Assembly (NCBI GenBank): GCA_964509685.1
Contig: CAZDYQ010000030.1
Span: 1 to 33,370 of the forward strand
Length of the DNA stretch: 33,370 bases
DNA from: JAMLIN01 sp964509685
GTDB taxonomy: Bacteria > Pseudomonadota > Gammaproteobacteria > Burkholderiales > Burkholderiaceae_E
Direction: 5' to 3'
Position 1 is the first letter of the stretch. Each line of letters opens with the position of its first letter. The notes under the pieces are model-generated. The model was not told the DNA's origin. It did no database searches and saw only the letters and a program-made list of their open reading frames with translations. The translations under genes were made by a program, and so were the position numbers. Shown here one piece after another: positions 7,538 to 14,907 of the stretch.

Positions 7538-9043
7538 ATGAAGCCGTCTCTCCAGCTCAAGTACTCCCAGCAGCTCACGCTCACCCCGCAGCTGCAGCAG
7601 TCGATCCGCCTGCTGCAGATGTCCACGCTCGAGATGAACCAGGAGCTCGAGCAGATCCTGCGTGACAACCCCCTGCTGGAGCGCACGGACGATCCCCTCG
7701 AAGCCTGCATGCGCATCGCGCCGAACGGCGGCATCGACCCCGCCCAGGGCGCGGGCGGCGGCACAGAGGCCCCGGAGCCCGCGGATGCCGGCGCCCTCGA
7801 CGCCCGCCTGGACCAGGCGGCGCCCGCGGGCGATGCCGACGCCTTCGGGGGTGCGGACGACGCGGACCGCGGCCTCGACTGGGGCATGGATTCCGGCCGA
7901 AGGACGCGCTCCGACGGGGAGGAGGCCGAGTTCCCGCAGCTGGCGGCCGCCGAGACCAGCCTGCGCGAACACCTGCTGGGGCAGCTCGCGGCCACGCACT
8001 GCGGCCCGCGCGACCGCGCCCTGGTCGAGCTGCTCATCGACGACCTCGACGACGACGGATTCCGGGAGTCCAGCCTGGACGAGATCCTCGCCATGATCCC
8101 GCCGGAGGCCGGCGTCGAGCCCGAGGAGCTGCAGGCCGCGCTGCGCCTGCTCCAGAGCTTCGATCCGCCCGGCGTCGGCGCGGCCGACCTGCGCGAAAGC
8201 CTCCTGCTCCAGCTGCGTCGGGACGAGCTGGCGCGACGGGTTCCCCCGGCCCGGCTCGAACTGGCCATCCGGATGGTTGCCGACCATCTCTCGCTGCTGG
8301 CCGGCCGCGACTTCACCCGGCTCAAGCGCGCGCTGCGCTGCACCGAGGAGGAACTGCGCGAGGCGCAGGCGCTGGTCGTGGGGCTCAACCCCCGACCCGG
8401 CGCGGCCTTCGGCGGCGGGGAGGCGCGCTTCGTGGTGCCGGACGTGGTCGTGCGCCGCCACGGCAATGCCTGGGTGGTCTCGCTCAACGGCGACGTCGTT
8501 CCGAAACTGCGGATCAACGACCTCTACGCGAGCATCCTCAAGCGCCACCGGGGAGCCCATGCCAACATGGCGGCGCAGTTGCAGGAAGCGCGCTGGTTGA
8601 TCAAGAATGTCCAGCAGCGGTTCGACACCATCCTGCGGGTCTCGCAGGCCATCGTCGACCGGCAGAAGGCGTTCTTTTCGCACGGCGAGGTCGCGATGCG
8701 ACCGCTGGTCCTGCGGGAGATCGCCGAGACCCTGGGGCTCCATGAATCGACCGTTTCGCGAGTCACCACACAGAAATACATGCTCACGCCGCACGGCACC
8801 TTCGAGCTCAAGTATTTCTTCGGCAGCCACGTCGCGACCGACAGCGGGGGTGCTGCTTCCAGCACCGCGATTCGGGCCCTGATCAAGCAACTCATCGCAG
8901 CGGAGGACTCCAGACACCCCTTATCGGACAACCAGATTGCCGAAACACTTGGCGAACAGGGCATCGTCGTCGCGCGGCGCACGGTGGCTAAGTACCGCGA
9001 ATCCCTGCGGATTCCCCCGGTATCCCAGCGCAAGACACTGTGA
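7538..9043 (+). CDS. rpoN: RpoN, RNA polymerase sigma-54 factor
   Basis: A 501-residue sigma-54. The Gln/Leu-rich region I is at the N-terminus (MKPSLQLKYSQQLTLTPQLQ and the following SIRLLQMSTLEMN), followed by an acidic region II (about 50-150) rich in Asp, Glu and Gly, the core-binding domain, a helix-turn-helix around LGLHESTVSRVTTQKY, and the RpoN box ARRTVAKYRESLRIPP near the C-terminus that reads the -24 element. Sigma-54 needs an enhancer-binding ATPase to open promoters. None is encoded in the window. It lies 54 bases after lptB with no clear promoter or terminator between, so it may share the lpt transcript. The ribosome binding site is weak. Confidence 0.97.
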   Translation: MKPSLQLKYSQQLTLTPQLQQSIRLLQMSTLEMNQELEQILRDNPLLERTDDPLEACMRIAPNGGIDPAQGAGGGTEAPEPADAGALDARLDQAAPAGDADAFGGADDADRGLDWGMDSGRRTRSDGEEAEFPQLAAAETSLREHLLGQLAATHCGPRDRALVELLIDDLDDDGFRESSLDEILAMIPPEAGVEPEELQAALRLLQSFDPPGVGAADLRESLLLQLRRDELARRVPPARLELAIRMVADHLSLLAGRDFTRLKRALRCTEEELREAQALVVGLNPRPGAAFGGGEARFVVPDVVVRRHGNAWVVSLNGDVVPKLRINDLYASILKRHRGAHANMAAQLQEARWLIKNVQQRFDTILRVSQAIVDRQKAFFSHGEVAMRPLVLREIAETLGLHESTVSRVTTQKYMLTPHGTFELKYFFGSHVATDSGGAASSTAIRALIKQLIAAEDSRHPLSDNQIAETLGEQGIVVARRTVAKYRESLRIPPVSQRKTL

Positions 9044-9123
9044 GCCGACCGACGCCGGCACCCGGTATCGCACCTGCAACGACCCAAGCGCCAATCATCC
9101 CGGGGCATGTCCCCGGTGGCGAA

Positions 9124-9128
9124 GGAGG
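9124..9128 (+). promoter_or_regulatory. Strong ribosome binding site of hpf
   Basis: GGAGG within GAAGGAGGATGC lies four bases before the ATG at 9133, the best Shine-Dalgarno match in this operon. It fixes the hpf start, because the open frame extends upstream to 9040 inside the end of rpoN. Confidence 0.65.
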
Positions 9129-9132
9129 ATGC

Positions 9133-9465
9133 ATGAACCTCTCGATCAGCGGACATCATGTCAGCGTCACACCGGCACTGCGTGAGTACGTCACGACCAA
9201 GCTCGAGCGGATCAAACGGCACTTCGATCACGTGATCGACGTCAACGTGTTCCTGTCCGTGGACAAGCTGGTCCAGAAGGCCGAGATCACCCTGCACGTC
9301 AGGGGCAAGGACCTCTTTGCGGAATGCTCCGATGGTGACCTGTACGCGGCGATAGACTCGCTGGTCGACAAGCTGGATCGACAAGTCCTGAAACTGAAGG
9401 GGAAACGGGCCGAACACGGCCACGAAGCTCTGAAGCGTCATCCACTTGTGCAGCCATCTATCTGA
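9133..9465 (+). CDS. hpf: Short ribosome hibernation promoting factor (HPF/RaiA family)
   Basis: A 110-residue protein starting MNLSISGHHVSVTPALREYV, with the beta-alpha-beta-beta-beta-alpha fold of ribosome-associated inhibitors (TKLERIKRHFDHVIDVNV, VQKAEITLHVRGKDLFAE, DLYAAIDSLVDKLDRQVLK). It binds the 30S decoding centre in starved cells and favours 100S dimers. The length puts it in the short HPF class, without the C-terminal dimerisation domain of long HPF. It sits between rpoN and ptsN as in E. coli and is followed by a strong terminator, which closes the kdsD-hpf unit. Confidence 0.95.
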   Translation: MNLSISGHHVSVTPALREYVTTKLERIKRHFDHVIDVNVFLSVDKLVQKAEITLHVRGKDLFAECSDGDLYAAIDSLVDKLDRQVLKLKGKRAEHGHEALKRHPLVQPSI

Positions 9466-9485
9466 GGCGGCTGCAGTTTTCGACT

Positions 9486-9523
9486 GGGAAGGACGCCTGC
9501 GGGCGTCCTTTCCTTGTGGTTTT
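9486..9523 (+). terminator. Rho-independent terminator after hpf
   Basis: AAGGACGCC (9489-9497), loop TGCG, GGCGTCCTT (9502-9510) form a perfect nine-pair stem that extends by a G-U and two G-C pairs. It is followed by the T-rich run TCCTTGTGGTTTT. It lies 20 bases after the hpf stop and separates the lpt-rpoN-hpf unit from ptsN. Confidence 0.85.
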
Positions 9524-9582
9524 CACTGCCGGCACCCCTTTGCTGGCGAGCAACATCGCACGTTTCCCATCCCGGCACTGGC

Positions 9583-9588
9583 TATAAT
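9583..9588 (+). promoter_or_regulatory. Sigma-70 -10 box for the ptsN-hprK-rapZ unit
   Basis: A perfect TATAAT lies 70 bases before the ptsN ATG and just after the hpf terminator. No good -35 match is seen at 16-18 bases upstream (the sequence there is around ACGTTT), so the promoter may need an activator. Predicted transcription start is near 9595, leaving a leader of about 63 bases. Confidence 0.6.
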
Positions 9589-9657
9589 GGCCTGATTGCC
9601 GCTTTGATCCGGCCCCGTGCCTTGCGGAAGCCTCTTTCGCTTGTGGGGCGAGTGCAG

Positions 9658-10128
9658 ATGAACCGAATCTCCCGGCTGCTGGCACCGAACAACGTGCTGG
9701 TCAACGTCTCGGTAACGAGCAAGAAGCGACTCTTCGAACAGGCCGGCCTCCTCTTCGAGAACAGCCACGGAATCGAGCGCAGCAGGGTCACCGACGCCCT
9801 GCTCTCGCGCGAACGGCTGGGCTCGACGGGCCTCGGCGACGGCGTCGCGATTCCCCATGGCCGCATCAAGGGCCTGCAGCAGGCCCTGGGCGCGGTCATC
9901 CGGCTCGCGACCCCCGTCCCGTTCGACGCTCCGGACGGCGAGCCCGTCAGCCTGGTCGTGTTCCTCCTGGTGCCGGAGAACGCGACCGAGGAGCACCTCG
10001 AGATCCTTTCGGAGCTGGCCGAGCTGCTCTCGGATCCGCAGATCCGCGAATCGCTCATGAAGCAGGACAATCCGGCCCAGATCCACAAGATCCTCGCGAC
10101 CTGGAAACCGTTCCGGCCAGCGGCCTGA
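9658..10128 (+). CDS. ptsN: PtsN, EIIA component of the nitrogen phosphotransferase system
   Basis: A 156-residue PTS EIIA type-2 domain protein. The phospho-accepting His67 lies in the motif GVAIPHGRIKG, preceded by SRERLGSTGLGDG as in EIIA-Ntr proteins. EIIA-Ntr is phosphorylated through EI-Ntr and NPr or HPr and regulates potassium uptake, sigma factor balance and metabolism rather than importing a sugar. The frame is open upstream; the ATG at 9658 is chosen because the protein then starts at MNRISRLLAPNNV, the family N-terminus. An in-frame GTG at 9652 is an alternative. Its neighbours rpoN, hpf, hprK and rapZ are the usual proteobacterial company. Confidence 0.95.
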   Translation: MNRISRLLAPNNVLVNVSVTSKKRLFEQAGLLFENSHGIERSRVTDALLSRERLGSTGLGDGVAIPHGRIKGLQQALGAVIRLATPVPFDAPDGEPVSLVVFLLVPENATEEHLEILSELAELLSDPQIRESLMKQDNPAQIHKILATWKPFRPAA

Positions 10129-10187
10129 CACTGGTGAACGGGTCATCCGATCGAGTCACGGATTCCGGCCCGCAGGGGCGTCCAGCG

Positions 10188-11126
10188 ATGATCCGCACGG
10201 TGCAGGCGCTTTTCGACGCAAATGCCGAGGCGCTGAGGCTTCGCTGGCTCCAGCCCGATGGGGCCGAGCGCCCCGTCCATACCGACGACGGGCACTTCCA
10301 TGAGCCCTCCGACATCGTCGGTCACCTCAACCTGATCCACCCCGACCGGATCCAGGTTTTCGGCGCGCCCGAGATGCGCTTCTTCGAGCAGCTCGGCCCC
10401 GACCGCCAGGCCGCGACCCTGCGCGACATCGTCTCGAACGCCTCGCCCGCGGTGATCCTCGCCGAGGACTTGCCGGTGCCGGACACCATCCTGGAGCTGG
10501 CCCGTGCGGCCCGGGTGCCCGTGATCGCCACGCCGCTCTCGGCGGCCCGCGTGATCGACACGCTGCGCGACTGGCTCACGCGCGCCATGGCCGCCCACAC
10601 GTCCATGCATGGCGTGTTCATGGACGTGCTCGGGATGGGCGTCCTCATCTCCGGCGAATCCGGCCTCGGCAAGAGCGAGCTCGCGCTGGAACTGATCAGC
10701 CGAGGGCACGGCCTCGTGGCCGACGACGTCGTCGAGTTCACCCGCATCGGCCCGCAGGCGATCGAGGGCCGGTGCCCGCCGCTGCTGCGCAACCTGCTCG
10801 AGGTGCGCGGGCTCGGCCTGCTGGACATCCGCACCATCTTCGGCGAGACGGCGGTACGCCGGCACATGCGGCTCAAGCTGATCGTGCACATGGTCCGGCG
10901 CAGCAGCATGGACAACGACTACCAGCGCCTGCCGCTCGAGGCGCTCACCCAGGACGTGCTCGGGGTGCCGGTGCGCAAGATGGTGATTCCCGTCGCCGCC
11001 GGCCGGAACCTCGCGGTGCTGACCGAGGCCGCGGTGCGCAGCACGGTGCTGCAGCTGCGCGGCATCGACACGACGGCCGAATTCATCCAGCGCCAGCGGC
11101 GCCTCATCGAAACCGGCGAAGGCTGA
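10188..11126 (+). CDS. hprK: HPr kinase/phosphorylase
   Basis: A 312-residue bifunctional enzyme that phosphorylates a Ser of HPr with ATP or pyrophosphate and removes it again. The C-terminal kinase domain has Walker A GESGLGKSELALELI (156-170), the preceding catalytic His in MHGVFMDV (His141), Asp-Asp in VADDVV (179-180) and the HprK signature LLEVRGLGLLDIRTIFG. An N-terminal domain of about 130 residues is present. The frame is open from a GTG at 10134, but the ATG at 10188 gives MIRTVQALFDANAEALRL, the usual beginning. HprK next to ptsN and rapZ is common in beta- and some gammaproteobacteria and absent from E. coli, which helps place the organism. Confidence 0.95.
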   Translation: MIRTVQALFDANAEALRLRWLQPDGAERPVHTDDGHFHEPSDIVGHLNLIHPDRIQVFGAPEMRFFEQLGPDRQAATLRDIVSNASPAVILAEDLPVPDTILELARAARVPVIATPLSAARVIDTLRDWLTRAMAAHTSMHGVFMDVLGMGVLISGESGLGKSELALELISRGHGLVADDVVEFTRIGPQAIEGRCPPLLRNLLEVRGLGLLDIRTIFGETAVRRHMRLKLIVHMVRRSSMDNDYQRLPLEALTQDVLGVPVRKMVIPVAAGRNLAVLTEAAVRSTVLQLRGIDTTAEFIQRQRRLIETGEG

Positions 11127-11129
11127 GCC

Positions 11130-12002
11130 ATGCGCGTGATGCTGATCACCGGCATCTCCGGCTCCGGCAAGTCGATCGCCCTGAAGGTCCTCGAGGACGA
11201 CGGCTTCTTCTGCATCGACAACCTGCCGGTGCGATTCCTGCACGAGGTGATCGCCTCGCTGCAGCAGGCGGGCCACAACCGCGTGGCGGTGGCCGTGGAC
11301 GCCCGCAACGGCGAATCCGTGGCGGAGCTGCGCGACATGATCCGCGGCCTCGCGCTGCACGGCCACGACGTCAAGGTGCTCTTCCTCGACGCGCGCACCG
11401 ACAAGCTCGTGCAGCGCTACTCCGAGACCCGGCGGCGCCACCCGATGTCGATGCGCTCCGATGCCGACGACAAGGTGCCGACCCTGCTGGAATGCATCGA
11501 GCGCGAGCGCGAGCTCATGTCGGTGGTCAAGGACGCGGGCATGTCCATCGACACGAGCGACCTGCATCCCAACACGCTGCGCCAGTGGGTGCGCGAGATG
11601 GCCGGCACCGACCGGGCCACGCTGACCGTGCTGTTCGAGTCCTTCGGCTTCAAGCACGGGCTGCCCCTCGACGCGGACCTGGTCTTCGACGTCCGCTGCC
11701 TGCCGAACCCGTTCTACATCCCGGAACTCAAGCCGCTGACCGGCCTGGACGAGCCGGTCATCGAGTACCTCGAGGCAATCCCGGCGGTGGGACAGATGAT
11801 CGACCACATCGCGGAGTTCCTCGAGACCTGGCTGCCGCACTACGTGCTGGAGCACCGCAGCTACCTCACCGTGGCGATCGGTTGCACCGGCGGCCAGCAT
11901 CGCAGCGTGTACATCGTCGAGCAGCTCGCGGCGCGCTTTCGCCCGAACGAGCACGTGCTGGTGCGCCACCGGGGGCTCTCCTCCGGCAAGCTCGCGGCCT
12001 GA
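11130..12002 (+). CDS. rapZ: RapZ, RNase adapter / nucleotide-binding protein
   Basis: A 290-residue protein with a P-loop GISGSGKS (residues 8-15) and the RapZ family landmarks DARNGESVAELRDM, RRRHPMS, DTSDLHPNTLRQW, ESFGFKHGLPLDAD, VFDVRCLPNPFYIPEL and the C-terminal GCTGGQHRSVYI. In E. coli RapZ senses glucosamine-6-phosphate and brings small RNA GlmZ to RNase E. Outside enterobacteria its RNA partners are largely unknown, so the exact role here is inference. It follows hprK by three bases and the next gene follows by three bases, so the three are one transcript. Confidence 0.95.
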   Translation: MRVMLITGISGSGKSIALKVLEDDGFFCIDNLPVRFLHEVIASLQQAGHNRVAVAVDARNGESVAELRDMIRGLALHGHDVKVLFLDARTDKLVQRYSETRRRHPMSMRSDADDKVPTLLECIERERELMSVVKDAGMSIDTSDLHPNTLRQWVREMAGTDRATLTVLFESFGFKHGLPLDADLVFDVRCLPNPFYIPELKPLTGLDEPVIEYLEAIPAVGQMIDHIAEFLETWLPHYVLEHRSYLTVAIGCTGGQHRSVYIVEQLAARFRPNEHVLVRHRGLSSGKLAA

Positions 12003-12005
12003 ACC

Positions 12006-12638
12006 GTGGGCGCCGCGCGAATGCCGATGCGTCGCCCCTCCGTGATCCCGGTGTTTCCGCTCGAGACGGTCCTCTTCCCCGGGGGCGTCCTGCCGCTGCG
12101 CATCTTCGAGAAGCGCTACGTGGACATGGTCCGCGACTGCCTGCGCGACGGCAGCGGCTTCGGCGTGTGCCGCATCACGACGGGCTCCGAGGTGGGCGAG
12201 CCGGCCGAGCACGAGGCGATCGGTTGCCTCGCCCGCATCCACGCATGGGACATGGAGCAGCCCGGCGTACTCCAGATCTGGACGCGAGGCGAATCCCGGT
12301 TCCGCGTCATCGACCGCGAGGTCCGGCCCGACGGCCTGGTGATCGCCAACGCCACCTGGCTGCCGGATGACGAGGACGAGCCCCTGCCGGAGGAGTTCGA
12401 GGACTGCGCGCAACTGCTGCGCCGGGTCGTCGCGGACATCGTGGAGCGCGAGGCCGATCCGACCCGTCGGATGGTGGCCGAGCCCTACCGGTTCGATTCC
12501 CTGGTGTGGGTGTCCAATCGCCTCGCCGAGTTCATGCCGCTCGCTCCCCGCGCGAAGCAGTCGATGATGTGCGCGGAGTCGCCGCTTGCCCGCATGATGG
12601 TGGTGCGCGACCTGCTGAAGAAGCACGGGGCGCTCTAG
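12006..12638 (+). CDS. Stand-alone Lon N-terminal (LON substrate-binding) domain protein
   Basis: A 210-residue protein whose first half is the LON substrate-binding domain (VIPVFPLETVLFPGGVLPL, then RIFEKRYVDMVRDCL, FGVCRI, GCLARIHAWD). It has no AAA ATPase or Ser-Lys protease domain, so it is not a Lon protease. The second half is a helical region of the same family (DPTRRMVAEPYRFDSLVWVSNRLAEF, RMMVVRDLLKKHG). The biochemical role of such proteins is not established; protein binding is likely. The frame starts at a GTG three bases after rapZ; in-frame ATGs at 12021 and 12027 are alternatives, and none has a clear ribosome binding site. It ends the ptsN-hprK-rapZ unit. Confidence 0.85.
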   Translation: MGAARMPMRRPSVIPVFPLETVLFPGGVLPLRIFEKRYVDMVRDCLRDGSGFGVCRITTGSEVGEPAEHEAIGCLARIHAWDMEQPGVLQIWTRGESRFRVIDREVRPDGLVIANATWLPDDEDEPLPEEFEDCAQLLRRVVADIVEREADPTRRMVAEPYRFDSLVWVSNRLAEFMPLAPRAKQSMMCAESPLARMMVVRDLLKKHGAL

Positions 12639-12667
12639 CGACCAGCCCCGACGCGTCGCCGCGGGGG

Positions 12668-12717
12668 GTGACGCGCGCGAAGACCTCTGCTAGGCTGGGT
12701 CGCGCGCTGCGCGTCAC
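12668..12717. repeat. Inverted repeat flanking a -10-like sequence upstream of the ABC transporter operon
   Basis: GTGACGCGC (12668-12676) and its exact reverse complement GCGCGTCAC (12709-12717) are 41 bases apart centre to centre. The arms can extend inward into CG repeats. Between them lies TGC-TAGGCT (12688-12696), which looks like an extended -10 box. The arrangement could be a regulator operator around the promoter of the transporter operon, or an RNA hairpin. This and the -10 are the only visible features in the 141-base gap 12639-12779, apart from a CGACGCGTCG palindrome at 12649-12658. Confidence 0.45.
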
Positions 12718-12765
12718 GACACGGTGAAAGCCCGCACACCGCAACAGACAACAGGCGCCAAGCCT

Positions 12766-12772
12766 GGAGGAG
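12766..12772 (+). promoter_or_regulatory. Strong ribosome binding site of the transporter binding-protein gene
   Basis: GGAGGAG lies seven bases before the ATG at 12780, close to an ideal Shine-Dalgarno sequence. It is consistent with the high expression usual for periplasmic binding proteins and fixes the start. Confidence 0.7.
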
Positions 12773-12779
12773 ACGAGAC

Positions 12780-14117
12780 ATGACCATCCGCGATCGCGTA
12801 GCCCGATCCCTGGGCCGCGTCGGCAAGCACGTCGGCACCGTCGGAACCGCCATCCTCGCCGCCGGCATCGCACTGTCCGGCAGCGCACTCGCGCAGGACA
12901 AGCAGATCAAGATCGGCGTCATCTACGACCTCACCGGCCCGCTCGCCGGGGCGGGCTCGCAGCCCGGCTACCTCGGCAACAAGTACGCGATCGACATGAT
13001 CAACGAGCGCGGCGGCGTCGAGGGCTACAAGATCGTCCCGATCTACGTCGATGCCCAGAGCAAGGCCGAAGTGGCGATCAACGAGACCGAGAGGCTGCTG
13101 AACCAGGAAAAGGTCGACATGATCATGGGCGTCTTCTCGTCGGCGCACTGCGTGCCGATGGCCCAGCGCGTGGACCAGGCGAAGAACTTCATGTGGGCGA
13201 CGATCTGCGTCGCGTCGAGCGTCTTCAAGGACAAGAACCTGCGATACGTGTTCCGTCCGCAGGTGCACTCCGACCAGTTCGGCGCCGCCTCGTGCGACTT
13301 CCTCGCCGAGAAGGCGGAGTCCAGCCTCGGCAAGAAGGTGGGCGACCTGAAGGTGGCGATCATCTTCGAGGACGGCCCCTACGGCGCCGGCATCGCGGCG
13401 GGCAACGAGGCCGTCTGCGGCAAGCACGGCATGCAGATCGTGCTCAAGGAGGGCTACTCCGCCACCGCGCCCGACCTCTCGCCGCTCGTCACCAAGCTGC
13501 GCCGCGCGCGGCCGGACGTGATCCTGCACACCGGCTACAACCCGGACATCACCCTCTTCCTGCGCCAGGCGAAGGAGCAGGGCCTCAAGTGGCAGGCCCT
13601 GATCGGCCACGGCGCGGGCTATGCCCAGTTCGACCGGCTCTACGCCACGTTCAAGGACGATGCGAACTACATCTTCAACGTCGATCCGGTGGCCGCGCAG
13701 CTGCTCGACCCGTCGTCGCTCGCGCCGGGCCTGGGCGACATCACCAAGGAGATGGTCCGCCGCTACGTCGAGGAAACCAAGGCCGACGAAGTGCCGACCC
13801 ACGTCTCGATGGGCTTCAACCAGGCCTGGATCTTCTTCACCGACGTGCTTCCGCGCGCCATCAAGGAGCACGGCGGCATCTCGCCGGACGCGCTGCGCGA
13901 GGCGGCGCTCGCCACCGACATTCCTGTCGGCGGGACGATCCAGGGTTACGGCGTGAAGTTCTTCGGCCCGGGCCATCAGATGGCGGGCCAGAACGAGCGC
14001 TCGACGCCGGTCGTGATGCAGTACGCCGGGAACGAGACGAAGGTGGTCTGGCCCGACGCGCTCAAGACGGCCGACCCTGTCCTGCCCTTGCCCAAGGGCC
14101 ATGCCTACGCGAAGTGA
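12780..14117 (+). CDS. Branched-chain amino acid-type ABC transporter, periplasmic substrate-binding protein
   Basis: A 445-residue protein with a long signal peptide (residues 1 to about 38, ending SGSALA) and a type I periplasmic binding fold of the LivJ/Peripla_BP_6 family: IKIGVIYDLTGPLAGAG, INERGGVEGYKIV, DMIMGVFSSAHCVPMAQ, VFRPQVHSDQFG, ATAPDLSPLVTKLRRARPDVIL. Four cysteines lie in the mature part. LivJ-like proteins bind amino acids, amides, urea, aromatic acids and others; nothing here identifies the ligand, so a leucine role should not be assumed. At 445 residues it is longer than LivJ (about 370). It heads a five-gene transporter operon; its end overlaps the next ORF by 17 bases. 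Confidence 0.9.
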   Translation: MTIRDRVARSLGRVGKHVGTVGTAILAAGIALSGSALAQDKQIKIGVIYDLTGPLAGAGSQPGYLGNKYAIDMINERGGVEGYKIVPIYVDAQSKAEVAINETERLLNQEKVDMIMGVFSSAHCVPMAQRVDQAKNFMWATICVASSVFKDKNLRYVFRPQVHSDQFGAASCDFLAEKAESSLGKKVGDLKVAIIFEDGPYGAGIAAGNEAVCGKHGMQIVLKEGYSATAPDLSPLVTKLRRARPDVILHTGYNPDITLFLRQAKEQGLKWQALIGHGAGYAQFDRLYATFKDDANYIFNVDPVAAQLLDPSSLAPGLGDITKEMVRRYVEETKADEVPTHVSMGFNQAWIFFTDVLPRAIKEHGGISPDALREAALATDIPVGGTIQGYGVKFFGPGHQMAGQNERSTPVVMQYAGNETKVVWPDALKTADPVLPLPKGHAYAK

Positions 14118-14907
14118 CGCCGGGCGGGCCTGCGTGCTTTCGGTACAGGGACTCACCAAGCGCTTCGGCGGGTTCACGGCGGTCAGGAATCTCTCCTTCG
14201 AGCTGGCCGAGGGAGAGATCCTGGGCCTGATCGGCCCCAACGGCTCCGGCAAGAGCACGACGTTCAACGTCATCGCCGGGCTGTTCGCGCCCACCGAGGG
14301 ATCGGTGCGGCTCGACGGCCGGGAGATCGGCGGCCTGCCACCGTACCGCATCTGCAAGCTGGGGCTCGCGCGCACCTTCCAGATCCCGCGGCCCTTCCGC
14401 AAGCTCTCCATCCTGGAGAATGCCGTACTCGCGGCGCACTACGGCTGCGCGGAGCACATCGACGCGGCCGAGGCGCACAAGCGCGCCTGCGATGCGCTCG
14501 AGCTGGTGGGCCTGCCGCGCGATCCCTCGGCCCGCGTCGACGGCCTCGGGGCGGCCGGGCTGAAGAAGCTGGAGATGGCCCGGGCACTCGCCACGCAGCC
14601 CCGGCTGCTGCTCGCGGACGAGAGCCTCGGCGGCCTCGACGAGGCGGAGATGGACCAGGCGGCCGACATGCTCAGGCGGATCCGCGACGAGCGCGGCATC
14701 TCGATCATCTGGGTCGAGCACATCATGGGCGTCCTCATGCGGGTCATCGACCGCTGCCTGGTCCTGGACCACGGCGAGCTCATCGCGCAGGGGCTGCCGG
14801 CCGAGGTGACGCGCGACCCCCGCGTGATCGAGGTCTATCTCGGCAGCGACGCCGAGGCGGTGCACCGGCAGCTCGACGCGCAGGGACAATCGGTGGCGAA
14901 CGACTGA
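14101..14907 (+). CDS. ABC transporter ATP-binding protein, LivG type
   Basis: A 268-residue ATPase with Walker A GPNGSGKST (45-53), the LivG-specific Q-loop region ARTFQIPRPFRKLSILEN, Walker B LLLADE (169-174) and switch His in WVEHIMGV. The signature loop is unusual: the position of LSxGQ reads LGAAG (149-153), then LKKLEMARALA, and the residue after the Walker B Glu is Ser rather than Pro. One of the paired ATPases of the transporter. The ATG at 14101 lies inside the end of the binding-protein gene; a GTG at 14134 would begin at VLSVQGLTKRFGG and is an alternative. The stop shares one base with the next start. Confidence 0.9.
   Translation: MPTRSDAGRACVLSVQGLTKRFGGFTAVRNLSFELAEGEILGLIGPNGSGKSTTFNVIAGLFAPTEGSVRLDGREIGGLPPYRICKLGLARTFQIPRPFRKLSILENAVLAAHYGCAEHIDAAEAHKRACDALELVGLPRDPSARVDGLGAAGLKKLEMARALATQPRLLLADESLGGLDEAEMDQAADMLRRIRDERGISIIWVEHIMGVLMRVIDRCLVLDHGELIAQGLPAEVTRDPRVIEVYLGSDAEAVHRQLDAQGQSVAND

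Noticed and set aside
6518..8917. A 799-codon minus-strand open frame opposite lptB and rpoN
   Set aside because: Antisense of conserved genes, no recognisable domain, shadow composition.
9056..9080. Sigma-54-like -24/-12 promoter before hpf (CGGCACCCGGTATCGCA)
   Set aside because: The GG and GC dinucleotides are separated by 11 bases instead of the required 10, and the -12 part lacks the TT of TTGC. It looked attractive because rpoN is next door.
10143..12626. An 827-codon minus-strand open frame opposite hprK-rapZ-Lon domain gene
   Set aside because: It lies entirely opposite three well-supported genes and has the His/Gln/Asp/Arg-rich composition of an antisense frame.
12649..12658. Palindrome CGACGCGTCG after the Lon-domain gene as an operator
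   Set aside because: Short CG palindromes are expected often in DNA of this composition; it has no second copy or promoter next to it.
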